A stretch of 64,000 nt of DNA from Allobaculum mucilyticum (GTDB lineage: Bacteria > Bacillota_I > Bacilli_A > Erysipelotrichales > Erysipelotrichaceae), in the NCBI RefSeq assembly GCF_022701195.1, contig NZ_CP078089.1, forward strand, positions 806,001 to 870,000, given 5' to 3'. Below, one piece after another: positions 8,517-17,796 of the stretch. Made by a program: the position numbers and the translations under genes. Numbering within the stretch: position 1 is the stretch's first letter; the number at the start of each line of letters is the position of its first letter. The notes below the pieces were generated by a model, which was given only the letters and a program-made list of their open reading frames with translations, had not been told where the DNA came from and searched no databases.

Positions 8517-10580
8517 TCAGTAGTCGTAAGGATCGATGGGATTGCCGTACATATCGTACTGCTGATTCTGATCCGTAATCGGATTGCCATAGGCATCATA
8601 CTGAGCTGATGGATCGGTGTTCGTTCCATACTGCTGACTCTGGCCGCCGATGGGGTTTCCGTATGCATCATACTGCTGGTTCTGATCCGTGATTGGATTG
8701 CCGTACATATCGTACTGCTGTGTCTGGCCGGTAATCGGATTGCCGTAGATGTCAGTCTGTATCGACTCCTGCGACTGGCTGTCCTGCAGATTCATTTCGT
8801 AGTAGTCGTCGGCTCCATTGGGATCAACCGTTACAGTCTGACCGGCTTCAACCTGTTCAATCAGACGTCTTGCGTATTCGATTGAAGAAGGAAGCAGTTC
8901 GGTAACCGAAGCCTGCGTGCCAAGCAGCGGGCTGTACTGGTAAACCGGATTGCCGATCAGCGCATACGACTGGATAGTCCAGGCCGGACGGCGGGCAATC
9001 TCAAGCGTAACAAGCGATTTAAGCTCGTTAGCAGAGAAGTTGGTATCAATTGCGGTCGATACCGCTTTAACGACTTTGGGGTAATTGACGAACATGGACG
9101 GAGACATGCATTTCTGAATCAGAGCACGCATAACCATGGACTGGTTCTGAATGCGCTGCAGATCGCCATTTACATACGCATGACGCTCGCGGGCAAACGC
9201 AAGCGCGCGCTCGCCTTCAAGGTGGTTCATGCCGGCATGAACGCCGGGTTCGCCGTTGGCATAGAACGTTTCAACTTCCTGTCCTTCCGGTACATCGACA
9301 TCAATGCCGCCGACGGCATCAACGAGGTTGATCAGAGAGGAAAAGTTTACACGGACATAGTAGTTGATCTTGCTGTCGAGCAGATCTTCAATCGTACTCT
9401 CCGTTACGCCGACGCCAAGAATACCTGTATGGGTCAGCTTGTCAGAGACACCTGCAAAATCCGTGCAGGCCGTTGTATCTTTTCTGCAGGAAATCGGCAC
9501 ATAGGCATCACGCGGAATGGAAACCGTCAGGATCTGTGCCGTCTTCGGGTTGACGACGATGATCATGTTGACGTCCGAACGGGCCACCGAATCAATCGAG
9601 CCGTAGCTGTCGTTTCCGGAAATCAGGACCGCCAACGGGTCGGTCATGACATTGGCAACCGGATCTGAGGGATTGAGCATCGATGGATCGCGCTGCGTGT
9701 AATACATATAGGTATCTGTAACATTGCTGAACGTCGTCAGAGCGTTGTACCGGTTTTCGTCGTTGGCAATTTCGTAAATCTGGTAATGGTAGTTTTCAGG
9801 GAATACAATGGCCTGAACTTCGTTGTCATACAGCGCATCAACCATGGAAGTCAGAGCGGTAAAGGTTTCCGTCTGGAAATTTGCTCCTTTGCTTCGCAGC
9901 TGGTCGAGAGCTGCCTGCGTTCCGTTCTGGTCGAGAGTCGGAATGATACCGACAATCATGTCAGATTTGATGTCTTTTGGTGCGTACAGGTTGTTGCCTT
10001 TAAGGGAATAGACGGTAAAGACGTTGGCCGTACTGTTAGCCAGCGTGGTGATATCGTCAAACATCGTTTCTGTCGCTTTGACATAGTATCCGCCTGCAGC
10101 ATACACCGTACCGAGGGAAATCGTCAGAATTGCACAGACGCTTTTGGCAAACGTGCGGCGGGTTTTAAAGAGCCAGATAAATACGAGCAGAATCGAAATG
10201 ATCAGCACAGCTCCGGCAAGAATAATCAGGTACATCATCGGCAGAATATCAAGCCGGATCAGTTCAAAGATCAGATATCCGCCGGCAGCAAGCATGATCA
10301 GGCTGATGATCCAGGCCAGGATTCCCGGTCTGCGCTTTTTGCGGCGGCTCTTTTTTGAGGGCGCGCTTTTTCTTTTCTGCGGTGGTCTCTGAGGTTTTGA
10401 GTCCCGCAGACTATCTTCATCCAGCCAGATCTCTTCGTCATACTGCGCGCGGGATCTTGACTGCGATCTAGCCGTCTGTCGTGCGGACTGTCTCGAACGT
10501 GAAGTGTCCGGTCCGTACAGGTCAGCATTTCTCTGCGTTCTGCGGAGCTGACCCTGCGGCTTACTGCTTGGTGCAGACAT
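8517..10580 (-). CDS. LytR-CpsA-Psr (LCP) family protein with YGNPI repeats
   Basis: LCP proteins transfer lipid-linked polysaccharides or teichoic acids to peptidoglycan outside the cell. The 687-residue product has a basic, Ser/Arg-rich cytoplasmic region (1-83), three hydrophobic spans (about 86-106, 113-137, 145-167), an accessory domain, and the LCP domain. The last includes the conserved RSDVNMIIV (334-342) and VSIPRDAYVP (353-362), whose Arg and Asp bind pyrophosphate and metal. After about residue 600 comes a tail of five YGNPI units spaced by Gln/Asp-rich linkers. The start at 10580 has a GGAGG site; a longer frame from 10634 lacks one. The neighbouring glycosyltransferases suggest it attaches their polymer to the wall. 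The repeat tail is unusual and may bind wall material or be purely structural. Confidence 0.9.
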   Translation of the reverse strand: MSAPSSKPQGQLRRTQRNADLYGPDTSRSRQSARQTARSQSRSRAQYDEEIWLDEDSLRDSKPQRPPQKRKSAPSKKSRRKKRRPGILAWIISLIMLAAGGYLIFELIRLDILPMMYLIILAGAVLIISILLVFIWLFKTRRTFAKSVCAILTISLGTVYAAGGYYVKATETMFDDITTLANSTANVFTVYSLKGNNLYAPKDIKSDMIVGIIPTLDQNGTQAALDQLRSKGANFQTETFTALTSMVDALYDNEVQAIVFPENYHYQIYEIANDENRYNALTTFSNVTDTYMYYTQRDPSMLNPSDPVANVMTDPLAVLISGNDSYGSIDSVARSDVNMIIVVNPKTAQILTVSIPRDAYVPISCRKDTTACTDFAGVSDKLTHTGILGVGVTESTIEDLLDSKINYYVRVNFSSLINLVDAVGGIDVDVPEGQEVETFYANGEPGVHAGMNHLEGERALAFARERHAYVNGDLQRIQNQSMVMRALIQKCMSPSMFVNYPKVVKAVSTAIDTNFSANELKSLVTLEIARRPAWTIQSYALIGNPVYQYSPLLGTQASVTELLPSSIEYARRLIEQVEAGQTVTVDPNGADDYYEMNLQDSQSQESIQTDIYGNPITGQTQQYDMYGNPITDQNQQYDAYGNPIGGQSQQYGTNTDPSAQYDAYGNPITDQNQQYDMYGNPIDPYDY

Positions 10581-11010
10581 TTTAGAATCCTCCAAATTCA
10601 GCATAATGATAAAGAAGAGTGCAAATAAAATCAATCGGCCTTAAGCAAAGGCGATTTTCATGTCTGAAGAGTCATGCCAGAGAACAAAAACAGAAAGATT
10701 CATCGGAAGAATTTAATTTTGTGATGATTATAATTCAATATGTTGAGTATAAAACCACAGAAAATACATTTTCAAAAACGCTTTCTTCCCCCGCCGGCCG
10801 ACTAAATCACAAAATATCACAAACTTTTCTTTCCTGCATCAGCCCGTCCCAGGCGCTCTGCTCTCCCCTCTTTTTCCCTGGTATGCTTTCTGCTGATGAG
10901 TACAACGAGGTTCATCAAAAAAGCCATCTCCGCCCTGTGGACAGAAATGGCTCGGAATTCTTCTCATGTTTTTTTGCGGACTGTGTTTTCTGATCCGCCA
11001 GTCAGCTGGA
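10581..11010. other. Intergenic region upstream of the LCP gene
   Basis: I find no gene in this 430-base stretch. It holds a terminator (10916-10954) and an AT-rich segment around 10720-10790. A minus-strand TATAAT at about 10729-10734 could serve as the -10 of the LCP gene with a leader of about 150 bases, but the -35 is weak. Confidence 0.4.
10916..10954 (-). terminator. Terminator after the small lipoprotein gene
   Basis: On the minus strand AGCCATTTCTGTCC pairs with GGAGATGGCT (with small mismatches), followed by TTTTTT. It ends the transcript of the lipoprotein gene at 11011-11496. Confidence 0.8.
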
Positions 11011-11496
11011 TTATTCGCAGGTGAAAGCTGCGGCGAGATCTTTTTTCGCGTTTTTAAAAATCAGATCCTCGTCTGTAACTTCTTCACCCAGAAGGCTCTG
11101 CATGAAATCTTTCGGTTCCGGAATCGAAATGAGGACATTGAGGATATCACCCTCGACTTCAAAGGTTACATTTTCTGCTTCTGCACCAAGGCCTTCCGCA
11201 ATCTGCGTCTTAAGTTCCTCACCGACAGTATCGATCATTTCCTGAGGATCTACGTCATCATCTTCCACTGTGTTGATGGAAACCGTGATACTCATGTTTG
11301 TTACGACTTCATCTTCACCTGGAGCTTCCATGTAAACCGTCATTGTCTCCTGACCCTCTTCGCCTTTGCAGATCGTCGACACCATTTTCACTTCACTGCT
11401 CACTGCACTGTCTGCAGCCTTTTTGGGTGCAGCTGAGCTGCATCCGCCAAGCAGAAGCACTGCTGCCAGCAGAGCGGCTGAACTTTTTCTGAACAT
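11011..11496 (-). CDS. Small lipoprotein, possibly DUF1307-like
   Basis: This 161-residue protein begins MFRKSSAALLAAVLLLGGCSS, a lipoprotein signal with lipobox LLGGC and lipidated Cys at position 19, so it should be anchored on the outer face of the membrane. The mature part is acidic and has the pattern of small YehR/DUF1307-like lipoproteins (a beta-rich fold around TICKGEEGQETMTVYME and VTFEVEGDILNVLISI), an assignment made from memory of the family. The ATG at 11496 follows a good GGGAG site; the longer frame from 11589 is rejected because it buries the signal peptide. It is transcribed alone, with its own terminator. Function is unknown. Confidence 0.8.
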   Translation of the reverse strand: MFRKSSAALLAAVLLLGGCSSAAPKKAADSAVSSEVKMVSTICKGEEGQETMTVYMEAPGEDEVVTNMSITVSINTVEDDDVDPQEMIDTVGEELKTQIAEGLGAEAENVTFEVEGDILNVLISIPEPKDFMQSLLGEEVTDEDLIFKNAKKDLAAAFTCE

Positions 11497-11934
11497 GTTA
11501 ATCTCCCTTTCCTGTTCTTCTCTTAAACTTCTTATTCTGTTTCTTTCTGCACCTGTTTTCCTGTTTTTCCGGTTTCCAGGTGCGAACAAGTAAACCTATT
11601 GTATACAAAGTTTATCCGTACGAAAATTGAACTTTTCATTCTGAGTTTTATTTTCTGCATATTCAGACACTTTATACAAAAATCACAAAGTATCTGACAG
11701 TAATGCAGGATGATCACTGAAGCTGATCTATCAACATTGCACCCAGAGTAAACACGCGCTTTAACCATATTTATGTATGATATATGTACGACTTTATATG
11801 AATACAGCTAAAAAAGCCGCAGGTCTTCATGAAGAAAACCTGCGGCCTGAGTGTTTATTGTTCTGCTTTGCTCAGACTCGGGAGCTGCCGGATTCTGTCA
11901 TTACAGAACCGGTCAGCTGAATCGGTCGTCTGGC
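11497..11934. other. Intergenic region between ftsZ and the lipoprotein gene
   Basis: This 438-base AT-rich stretch holds the ftsZ terminator (11809-11848) and presumably the lipoprotein promoter. A minus-strand TATACAAT near 11598-11606 is a possible -10. I see no gene. Confidence 0.4.
11809..11848 (-). terminator. Terminator after ftsZ
   Basis: On the minus strand GCCGCAGGT pairs with ACCTGCGGC, followed by TTTTTT. It lies about 90 bases after the ftsZ stop. Confidence 0.9.
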
Positions 11935-13050
11935 TTAGCGGTTGAAGAAGAAGTTAGGGATGGAATCGTCTTCGTTTTCCTGGACGGAAGTGCTTACCGA
12001 TGCACGGGCAGCGGATACTTTCGGCTGGGTGTAGAGCGAAGATACGGTTGTATTGCTGTCTGCTTTCTTAACGGTTTTAGCTTTTGCATTGCCTTTGCGG
12101 GAAGCAGGCTGCTCATCTTCAAAACCGGTTGCGATAACAGTAACGATGATTGCATCGCCGAGCTGTTCGTTAATCGCGATACCGAAGATGGTGTCAATGT
12201 CGCCGCCAGCTGCATCCTGAACGACTGCAACTGCGTTCTGAGCGTCATACAGAGAAACTTTGTCACCGCCAGTAACGTTGATGATCGCGGATTTAGCACC
12301 GGCAATGTCGGACTCAAGCAGAGGAGACTGGATTGCTTTTTCTGCTGCAGTGATGGCTTTGTCTTCGCCGTCAGCCATACCGATACCGATCAGAGCACGC
12401 CCCTGGTTGGCCATGACGGAACGGACATCAGCAAAGTCGAGGTTTACAAGAGCAGGTACGGCAATCAGATCGGAAATGGTCTGAACACCCTGACGGAGTA
12501 CGTTGTCAGCTGCCTGGAATGCTTCTTCGATCGGTTTGCGTCCGATGACGTCGAGCAGGTTGTCGTTGGAAACAACAATCAGAGAATCGACATATTTTTT
12601 CAGTTCATCAATGCCCTGCTCAGCGTTGGCACCGCGGCGTTTTCCTTCAAATGTGAACGGACGGGTAACAACAGCGATTGTGAGTGCGCCTTCTTCTTTT
12701 GCAAGTTTGGCAACCAGCGGTGCAGCACCGGTTCCGGTTCCGCCGCCCATGCCGGCTGTAATGAAGACCATGTCTGCGCCTTTGATTGCTTCGCGCAGTT
12801 CACCTTCGCTTTCCTCAGCGGCTTTGCGGCCGACTTCTGGATTTCCTCCGGCACCAAGGCCTTTGGTTGCGTCTGATCCTAAAACGATTTTGTTTGGAAC
12901 AGGCGAGCTTTTCATAACCTGAACATCGGTATTGGCAATGATGAAATCAACGCCCTGCAGGCCGTCCATGACCATGCGGTTGACAGCATTGCTTCCTCCG
13001 CCGCCTACGCCGATGACTTTAATATTCGCTTCCTGATTCAGTTCTGGCAT
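11935..13050 (-). CDS. ftsZ: Cell division protein FtsZ
   Basis: FtsZ is the tubulin-like GTPase that polymerises into the division ring. The 371-residue protein has [15 protein letters not shown] near the N-terminus, the tubulin signature GGGTGTG at 102-108 that binds GTP phosphates, and the T7-loop region [11 protein letters not shown]. After a linker shorter than in many Firmicutes comes a C-terminal peptide, [11 protein letters not shown], matching the conserved tail that binds FtsA and other partners; its Phe-rich form differs slightly from the common IPxFLR. An AGGAGG site precedes the ATG. ftsA lies immediately upstream (87-base gap), and a strong terminator follows. Confidence 0.98.
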   Translation of the reverse strand: MPELNQEANIKVIGVGGGGSNAVNRMVMDGLQGVDFIIANTDVQVMKSSPVPNKIVLGSDATKGLGAGGNPEVGRKAAEESEGELREAIKGADMVFITAGMGGGTGTGAAPLVAKLAKEEGALTIAVVTRPFTFEGKRRGANAEQGIDELKKYVDSLIVVSNDNLLDVIGRKPIEEAFQAADNVLRQGVQTISDLIAVPALVNLDFADVRSVMANQGRALIGIGMADGEDKAITAAEKAIQSPLLESDIAGAKSAIINVTGGDKVSLYDAQNAVAVVQDAAGGDIDTIFGIAINEQLGDAIIVTVIATGFEDEQPASRKGNAKAKTVKKADSNTTVSSLYTQPKVSAARASVSTSVQENEDDSIPNFFFNR

Positions 13051-13137
13051 CTGTTTATCCTCCTGGTTAGCTTGTATTCTTTTTTGCTTTCTGTACTTGT
13101 ACTTGCGGATTTCGTTTTCTGGTTTAGTTCACTGTTT

Positions 13138-14394
13138 TCAGTGCTTGCTGGTCAGCATAACCCGCTTGAGCTTCTTGGTAAATCCGCCCTCTTCATTTTT
13201 GGTGAAGCGGGAGATGGATTCAATCGACTCTTCAAGCTCGTTGCTGTTGACCGAGATGCGATCCTTGCCTGAAATGGCGCTTGCGTCTTCATAGACATAG
13301 GCAAGACCAAGGCAGGTCGCAAAGGCGCCGTTGCGTGCACCGATGCTGGTGACCGTATACAGGTCAGCCGGCGCATTGAACAGCGCGGTCATTCCGGAGA
13401 GCGCCGGAATGGCGGAACCTTCTCCGGTGATCAGATAGCGCGCCCGGGTTTTGGAAAGAATCGGGGCGCTGGCTCCATTAATCTCGGCAATCCAGGAGCG
13501 GATGATCGGCAGAACCGCATTGGCAAGCTGGCGGGCGGTCAGTTCCACACGCCGTCCTTCCTGCTGTTCGATATACACAATGGAATCGTCAGCCTTGTCT
13601 TCGCTGCTTGAGAACAGGTTTTCAAGCAGACGCCACGCAGTGGCTTCAGACAGGGAATAAGCCTGTTCGAGCGATGCGGTAAAGCTGCGGAATCCCTGAT
13701 CGAGAATCGCACCGAATGCCATTTTGTTGTCGCTGAGCAGTGCCAGCGATGTATGGTCAGCTTCAAGATCGATCAGGATGACCGGTGCATCAGCCGACTG
13801 CAGCAGCGATCCGGTTTCCTTGGATGCGGCATACAGATCCACCGCAATATCAAGAACTTTCAGACCGGCTTTTTCTACTGCGCGGGTCCATGAGAACACC
13901 AGTTCCCTGTTTGCAAACAGAAGATCGACTTCCATGTCAAAATCTGTGGTATCAAAGCCAAGCGGCATGGTATCCATGACTTCTCCGTTAATGGAATAAA
14001 CGATCCGGTCCGCGTTGACAAGAATAAGGTCGTCATAGCGGACGCTTTCCATTGCACTCTTCAGTCCCTGCTGAATATGGAAACGCCGGACTGTATGCGT
14101 TCCGTCTTCGATTTCAATGTGTACATCCGTACGGACTGTCTTCAGATCCCGTGCCGGAATGGCGAGCAGGACACTTTCGATGTGGTAGCCAAGCGCTTCC
14201 TGCGCCAGGCTGACGCACTGTTCGATGGCTTCGACAATCGATTTTTCGTCCGTGATTTTTCCGTTCGCAATTCCGGTATGCGCCGCCCGCTCCGTGCGAA
14301 GCACGTTGCTGCGGTTGTTGAAGATTTCTACGACGACCAGGCGGACTTCCCGGTCAGCGATTTCCACAGACGCGTAAATACTTTTTTTCGCCAT
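13138..14394 (-). CDS. ftsA: Cell division protein FtsA
   Basis: FtsA is the actin-like ATPase that tethers FtsZ to the membrane. The 418-residue product has the FtsA order. An N-terminal ribonuclease H-fold strand (SIYASVEIADREVRLVVVE) is followed by the 1C subdomain with VLLAIPARDLKTV, phosphate-binding segments around ILIDLEADHTSLALL and ITGEGSAIPALSG, and a C-terminal amphipathic segment (GGFTKKLKRVML) that would insert into the membrane. The sequence diverges from well-studied FtsA proteins, so identification rests on the fold motifs, length and position just before ftsZ. A GGAG site precedes the start. Confidence 0.9.
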   Translation of the reverse strand: MAKKSIYASVEIADREVRLVVVEIFNNRSNVLRTERAAHTGIANGKITDEKSIVEAIEQCVSLAQEALGYHIESVLLAIPARDLKTVRTDVHIEIEDGTHTVRRFHIQQGLKSAMESVRYDDLILVNADRIVYSINGEVMDTMPLGFDTTDFDMEVDLLFANRELVFSWTRAVEKAGLKVLDIAVDLYAASKETGSLLQSADAPVILIDLEADHTSLALLSDNKMAFGAILDQGFRSFTASLEQAYSLSEATAWRLLENLFSSSEDKADDSIVYIEQQEGRRVELTARQLANAVLPIIRSWIAEINGASAPILSKTRARYLITGEGSAIPALSGMTALFNAPADLYTVTSIGARNGAFATCLGLAYVYEDASAISGKDRISVNSNELEESIESISRFTKNEEGGFTKKLKRVMLTSKH

Positions 14395-14797
14395 CTAGTC
14401 ACTCCTTCGCTCTGCTCTTTATTATAGCTCAAGCCCGTTTGTTTTTCCGGCTTTCCCCTTTTGAACAGAGGTCTCAAACCGGTTCATTCTTTCATGTCTT
14501 GTGAGGTGCGTCAAACAGTATAGCATTCCAGTTTTCATGATCGAATATGCCTGAACCATTTCAGCCGTTTTTCGAAAGCGGCTTTTTGTTTCCGGCAGGC
14601 AGCAGATTTATGCCTGCCCGCATTCTCTTTTATTTTCGTTTGTTCTGTCTGTTCAGTCAGTGATTTGCCGTTTTTTTTACGCCGGTCTGCGCCATGAACC
14701 TCTATAGGGAACCCTGCGGAATTTGCCTTGCATTGCGCAGTTTTCTTTCGAAATGAAAGCGCAATGCCGGAGAAAAACCGAGTGTATCAGAATCTTT
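14395..14797. other. Intergenic region upstream of ftsA
   Basis: No gene is visible in 403 bases. The stretch contains several hairpins: AGCCGTTTTT-CG-AAAGCGGCT at about 14561-14581 with a following plus-strand T-run, GGCAGGCA/TGCCTGCC at about 14598-14622, and GCATTGCGC/GCGCAATGC at 14730-14767 close behind the glycerophosphodiesterase stop. A possible ftsA -10 (TATACT, minus strand) lies near 14519-14524. Confidence 0.45.
14730..14767 (-). terminator. Hairpin after the glycerophosphodiesterase gene
   Basis: A perfect nine-base-pair outer stem (GCATTGCGC/GCGCAATGC), with an inner CTTTC/GAAAG pairing, lies about 30 bases after the stop at 14798. It lacks a U-run, so it may be a weak terminator or an RNA-stabilising structure. 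Confidence 0.4.
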
Positions 14798-16105
14798 TTA
14801 CTGAAGCTGGCCTGAAGCCATTTCTTTATAAATGGTTACGGCTGAATCCAGGTCGGTGATCACACCGTCCGCACCCCATGACAGGTAGCGGTGAATGGCT
14901 TCCGGATCATCTATGGTCCACAGCCAGACTTCCTTGCCGGCTTCATGAATGGCATGAATACGGTCTTCGGAGATCAGCTTGTCTGAGAGGGCAAGCGAAT
15001 CGAGCCATGGCCAGGTCATTGCATCATCAACCACTTTGTAATCCTGGATCAGCAGCTGCACGAACAGATTCGGAAGCTTTTTATGAATGCTTTCCAGCGT
15101 CTCGGGGTAGAACGACTGAATCTGCATCGTTGAGGTGTACTGCGGCCAGGCTTCAACGACATCAAGGAACGGCTTTGGATCTGAAAGCTCATCCTTAAAT
15201 TCAATCAGGTAGATCAGCTGATCCCGGTAGCGGCCAATGACTTCACTGAGCCGGTGCAGTTTCTCGCCGTTTTTAAGAATGACGCCATCGAGTTCTTCAC
15301 TCGTATGCTCTTTGACCTTCCAGTCCAGATCAGCAACCGCTTTAAGCGTGTCATCATGACAGACGTACAGAACGCCATCCGATGAACAGCGCACATCAAG
15401 CTCGATCTGCGGACATCCCGAAAGCAGCGCCAAATCAAAGGAAGCAAACGTGTTGTCCAGGCTGTCTTCGACAAAGCCGCGATGCGCAAATACTGGGATG
15501 CGGTCCAGTCCTTTGGAGGTCTGGTTCATCATCCGCTGCCGCACCATGGCTTCAATCTCCTCTTCGCTCAGCTGTCCATCCGCATAAGCCGGATGCGGAA
15601 ACTGCATATACAGCCATCCGCCTGCCGCAAACCCAGCAACTACTGCAACCACACCAGTCACAAACCGGCGCAGGATCGGATGTCTGCGCTTTGTTTTGGC
15701 GTCCGGACGTCCGGGTGCGGTCTGTGAAGAAGATGCTGTTTTTCGCTGGGCAGACTGTGCAGCCGTCATTTTTCCGGCACTTTTTGGCTGACTGGATAAA
15801 CGGCTGCTGCGTGATTCACATTGCGTGGAGGCAGAGCCGTTTTTGTCCTGTCTGGTCTGTTCCAGTCTGGGATCCATGGCGAAAAGCTCTTTCTCCCGGT
15901 CACTGGTCTGTTCACTGGTTTCTTTCCGGGACGCTTTCAGATCGGCCTGAATTGCATCACGGCCGCTTGGGCGCGGCAAAGGCGCACCCTTTTTTAGCCG
16001 CTCAAGAGCGGAAGACGATGAGGGTGCAGATGATGTATTCAGATCTGTCCGGGACTTCGAACCGTCAGCGGCTGCCTGCGGTCCGTTTTGAATCTTTTCA
16101 TTCAT
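14798..16105 (-). CDS. Membrane-anchored glycerophosphodiester phosphodiesterase
   Basis: GDPD enzymes hydrolyse glycerophosphodiesters to glycerol-3-phosphate and an alcohol, and can act on phospholipid head groups or teichoic acids. The 435-residue product has a long, polar, Ser/Lys/Gln-rich cytoplasmic region (about 1-145), one membrane span (FVTGVVAVVAGFAAGGWLY) and an extracellular catalytic domain. That domain shows PVFAHRGFVEDSLDNTFASF (catalytic His-Arg), IELDVRCSSDGVLYVCHD (metal-binding Glu/Asp and second His) and VWLWTIDDPEA. I choose the ATG at 16105. A promoter lies directly upstream, TTGATT-16-TAGAAT, with its -10 ending ten bases before the ATG. A longer frame reaching 16261 would place the promoter inside the gene. 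Confidence 0.88.
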   Translation of the reverse strand: MNEKIQNGPQAAADGSKSRTDLNTSSAPSSSSALERLKKGAPLPRPSGRDAIQADLKASRKETSEQTSDREKELFAMDPRLEQTRQDKNGSASTQCESRSSRLSSQPKSAGKMTAAQSAQRKTASSSQTAPGRPDAKTKRRHPILRRFVTGVVAVVAGFAAGGWLYMQFPHPAYADGQLSEEEIEAMVRQRMMNQTSKGLDRIPVFAHRGFVEDSLDNTFASFDLALLSGCPQIELDVRCSSDGVLYVCHDDTLKAVADLDWKVKEHTSEELDGVILKNGEKLHRLSEVIGRYRDQLIYLIEFKDELSDPKPFLDVVEAWPQYTSTMQIQSFYPETLESIHKKLPNLFVQLLIQDYKVVDDAMTWPWLDSLALSDKLISEDRIHAIHEAGKEVWLWTIDDPEAIHRYLSWGADGVITDLDSAVTIYKEMASGQLQ

Positions 16106-16115
16106 GATCTTTACT

Positions 16116-16143
16116 ATTCTAGCTATTTCCTTTTCTGAATCAA
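16116..16143 (-). promoter_or_regulatory. Promoter of the glycerophosphodiesterase gene, near-leaderless
   Basis: TTGATT (16143-16138) is followed after 16 bases by TAGAAT (16121-16116). The start codon is ten bases beyond the -10, so the transcript would begin only a few bases before, or at, the ATG. No convincing ribosome binding site is present. Confidence 0.6.
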
Positions 16144-16473
16144 CGAAAAATAAAGGCGTTCTGCCCTGCTCTTTCTGCCGGCTTAGCGAAGAAAATCCGC
16201 AGCTGGCTGATCCGTCTGGCTGCCCGGGAGCAATCACACGTTTGAAACACAGTTTTTCCACGTGTCTGCCAAGATTTTGTCTTTTCTTCGTGATTTTTCA
16301 AATCAATACGGAATTCCTGTCTGCTTTTCGTTCTTTCGCCAGAAAACCATTTTCTTAGCGTGAGGGGCATGATCAGCAGATATTCTGTGCCAGATTTACA
16401 GGAAGATTTTTTTACTATGCTTGCTTTGACTGGCTTTTTAACAAAATCGGCCGGTCGGCCCTGATGGCCCTAT

Positions 16474-16481
16474 GCTAAAAT
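16474..16481 (+). promoter_or_regulatory. Extended -10 abutting a start codon
   Basis: TATGCTAAAAT gives -10 hexamer TAAAAT (16476-16481). Only six bases separate it from the ATG at 16488, and they contain no ribosome binding site, so the mRNA is probably leaderless. The upstream TG (16473-16474) gives an extended -10 element, which would offset the missing -35. Confidence 0.55.
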
Positions 16482-16487
16482 GTTCCC

Positions 16488-17603
16488 ATGAAAAACAGTC
16501 AGACTAAAAATACCCGCGCGATGCGCGATCAGAACCCGAACCGTTCTGAAGACCTGTTTGATGAGGATATTCTGTCTTCTTCACCAAAAAGCCGAAGCGT
16601 CCGTTCGGTCAGCAGCCATAAGAAAAAGAAGAGTCTGGTTATTCCAACTCTTATTCTGATTCTCGCTGTTGCGGCTGCTTCATGTTTAGGCGTTCTCTAC
16701 CTCAACAAGAAAGGCGGTACATCCACGCGCACAGCTGCTGCTCAGCTGCAGACCCTTGAGAATGAGGCGTACACCAACTATACCGATTTCATCAATTCTG
16801 CCGTTACGCCTGAAGGTGTTGACGAAGCCGCAATGAATACGCTCAAAACCGCTGCAATTGAAGCTTATGACCGTTCCCGTCTGGACCTCGCTGAAGCTGC
16901 TGCCCAGGGCGATGTCGCAGCCGAAGGAGAACTGGCCGGTATTACGGAAGTTCTCGCTCAGCCAGAACGTGTCACCAAGTTCAAAGACTTCTTCTCCAAC
17001 CTGTCGAACTATCCGGCAGCCATCATCAACAAAGCAGCAAGCGGCCCTGCGATGGTGGATTTCGTTCTTGCATATCCGGAGCACGTCAATGACACCGGCG
17101 ATCAGAACGCAACAGTCGCCACAGATAACTTCCAGAATCTGAAAACTTACGATACCCGCTGGGCCTATGTTCCTTACGGAAACGGCCTGTTCGTTGAAAC
17201 CGGCGTGCTGCCGACAGCTATTTCCGAAGTCTTCTCTTACATCCTTCAGGATGGAAGCCTTACACCGCTGAAAGTTGCAGAATTCGCCCGTGAATACGGC
17301 TACGATACCGAACCGATCCGTGCAGACGACACTATCTTCTCCGGTGCAGCTCTGACCTACGGCGTTTCGATGAACCCACTGATGCCTTACTTCACACAGA
17401 TCAACGAAGCCCTGACTCTCAACGACAAAGTCGTCATCGGTCTTAATGAAGATACAGCACCGTCTTACCTGGTTCTGACCGGCGTTGATGAAAACGGAAA
17501 CTGGATCGTTGAAAATCCGCTCGACGGATCGGATCCGACCCCGACGAACCCGGATGACATCATCGATTCCGTATCCAGTGCCTACGCATTCTGGGTTGAA
17601 TAA
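16488..17603 (+). CDS. Membrane-anchored C39-like protein lacking catalytic residues
   Basis: This 371-residue protein has a basic cytoplasmic N-terminus, one membrane span (VIPTLILILAVAAASCLGVL, 51-70), an Ala-rich extracellular region and a C-terminal domain (about 220-371) with the layout of C39-like papain-fold peptidases. Residues 221-246 (YDTRWAYVPYG, then ETGVLPTAISE) align with the family pattern in which Gly-Cys-Gly-Pro-Thr carries the nucleophile. Here the Cys position is Val240. The family His, normally before an I/LVLTG strand, is replaced in APSYLVLTGVDENG (Ser326/Tyr327). The fold seems preserved but activity lost, so a binding or scaffold role outside the cell is likely. A terminator follows at 17652-17678. 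Confidence 0.75.
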   Translation: MKNSQTKNTRAMRDQNPNRSEDLFDEDILSSSPKSRSVRSVSSHKKKKSLVIPTLILILAVAAASCLGVLYLNKKGGTSTRTAAAQLQTLENEAYTNYTDFINSAVTPEGVDEAAMNTLKTAAIEAYDRSRLDLAEAAAQGDVAAEGELAGITEVLAQPERVTKFKDFFSNLSNYPAAIINKAASGPAMVDFVLAYPEHVNDTGDQNATVATDNFQNLKTYDTRWAYVPYGNGLFVETGVLPTAISEVFSYILQDGSLTPLKVAEFAREYGYDTEPIRADDTIFSGAALTYGVSMNPLMPYFTQINEALTLNDKVVIGLNEDTAPSYLVLTGVDENGNWIVENPLDGSDPTPTNPDDIIDSVSSAYAFWVE

Positions 17604-17651
17604 AACCAGCTGCAGCCTGCATTAAGTTTTACATCCACAAAGACTGATCTT

Positions 17652-17678
17652 ACGCTCCGGGTATCCGGAGCGTTTTTT
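17652..17678 (+). terminator. Terminator after the C39-like gene
   Basis: ACGCTCCGG-GTAT-CCGGAGCGT followed by TTTTTT; 48 bases after the stop. Confidence 0.9.
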
Positions 17679-17722
17679 GTGTCCCAACCTGTCGAACAAA
17701 GCGTTCAGCGCATACAGGCGAT

Positions 17723-17769
17723 AAAAAAACAGCCAGAGCTGAGGCAAATGCTTCAGGTTCTGGCTGTTT
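17723..17769 (-). terminator. Terminator of the Ig-domain lipoprotein gene
   Basis: On the minus strand AAACAGCCAGA pairs with TCTGGCTGTTT, followed by a long T-run. It lies 28 bases after a TAA at 17797-17799 but 145 bases after the TGA that now ends the frame. This supports an earlier, longer form of the gene. Confidence 0.85.
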
Positions 17770-17796
17770 GAGTTCAGGTCTCTTCGATGCACGTTC

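Larger units (their letters stand above)
16106..16487. other. Divergent intergenic region
   Basis: This 382-base region separates two divergently transcribed genes and holds both promoters, at 16116-16143 (minus) and 16474-16481 (plus). I see no gene or RNA between them. Confidence 0.5.

Noticed and set aside
11851-12876. Long plus-strand open frame opposite ftsZ
   Set aside because: It mirrors ftsZ codons on the other strand, has no ribosome binding site and looks like Cys/Phe-rich antisense translation.
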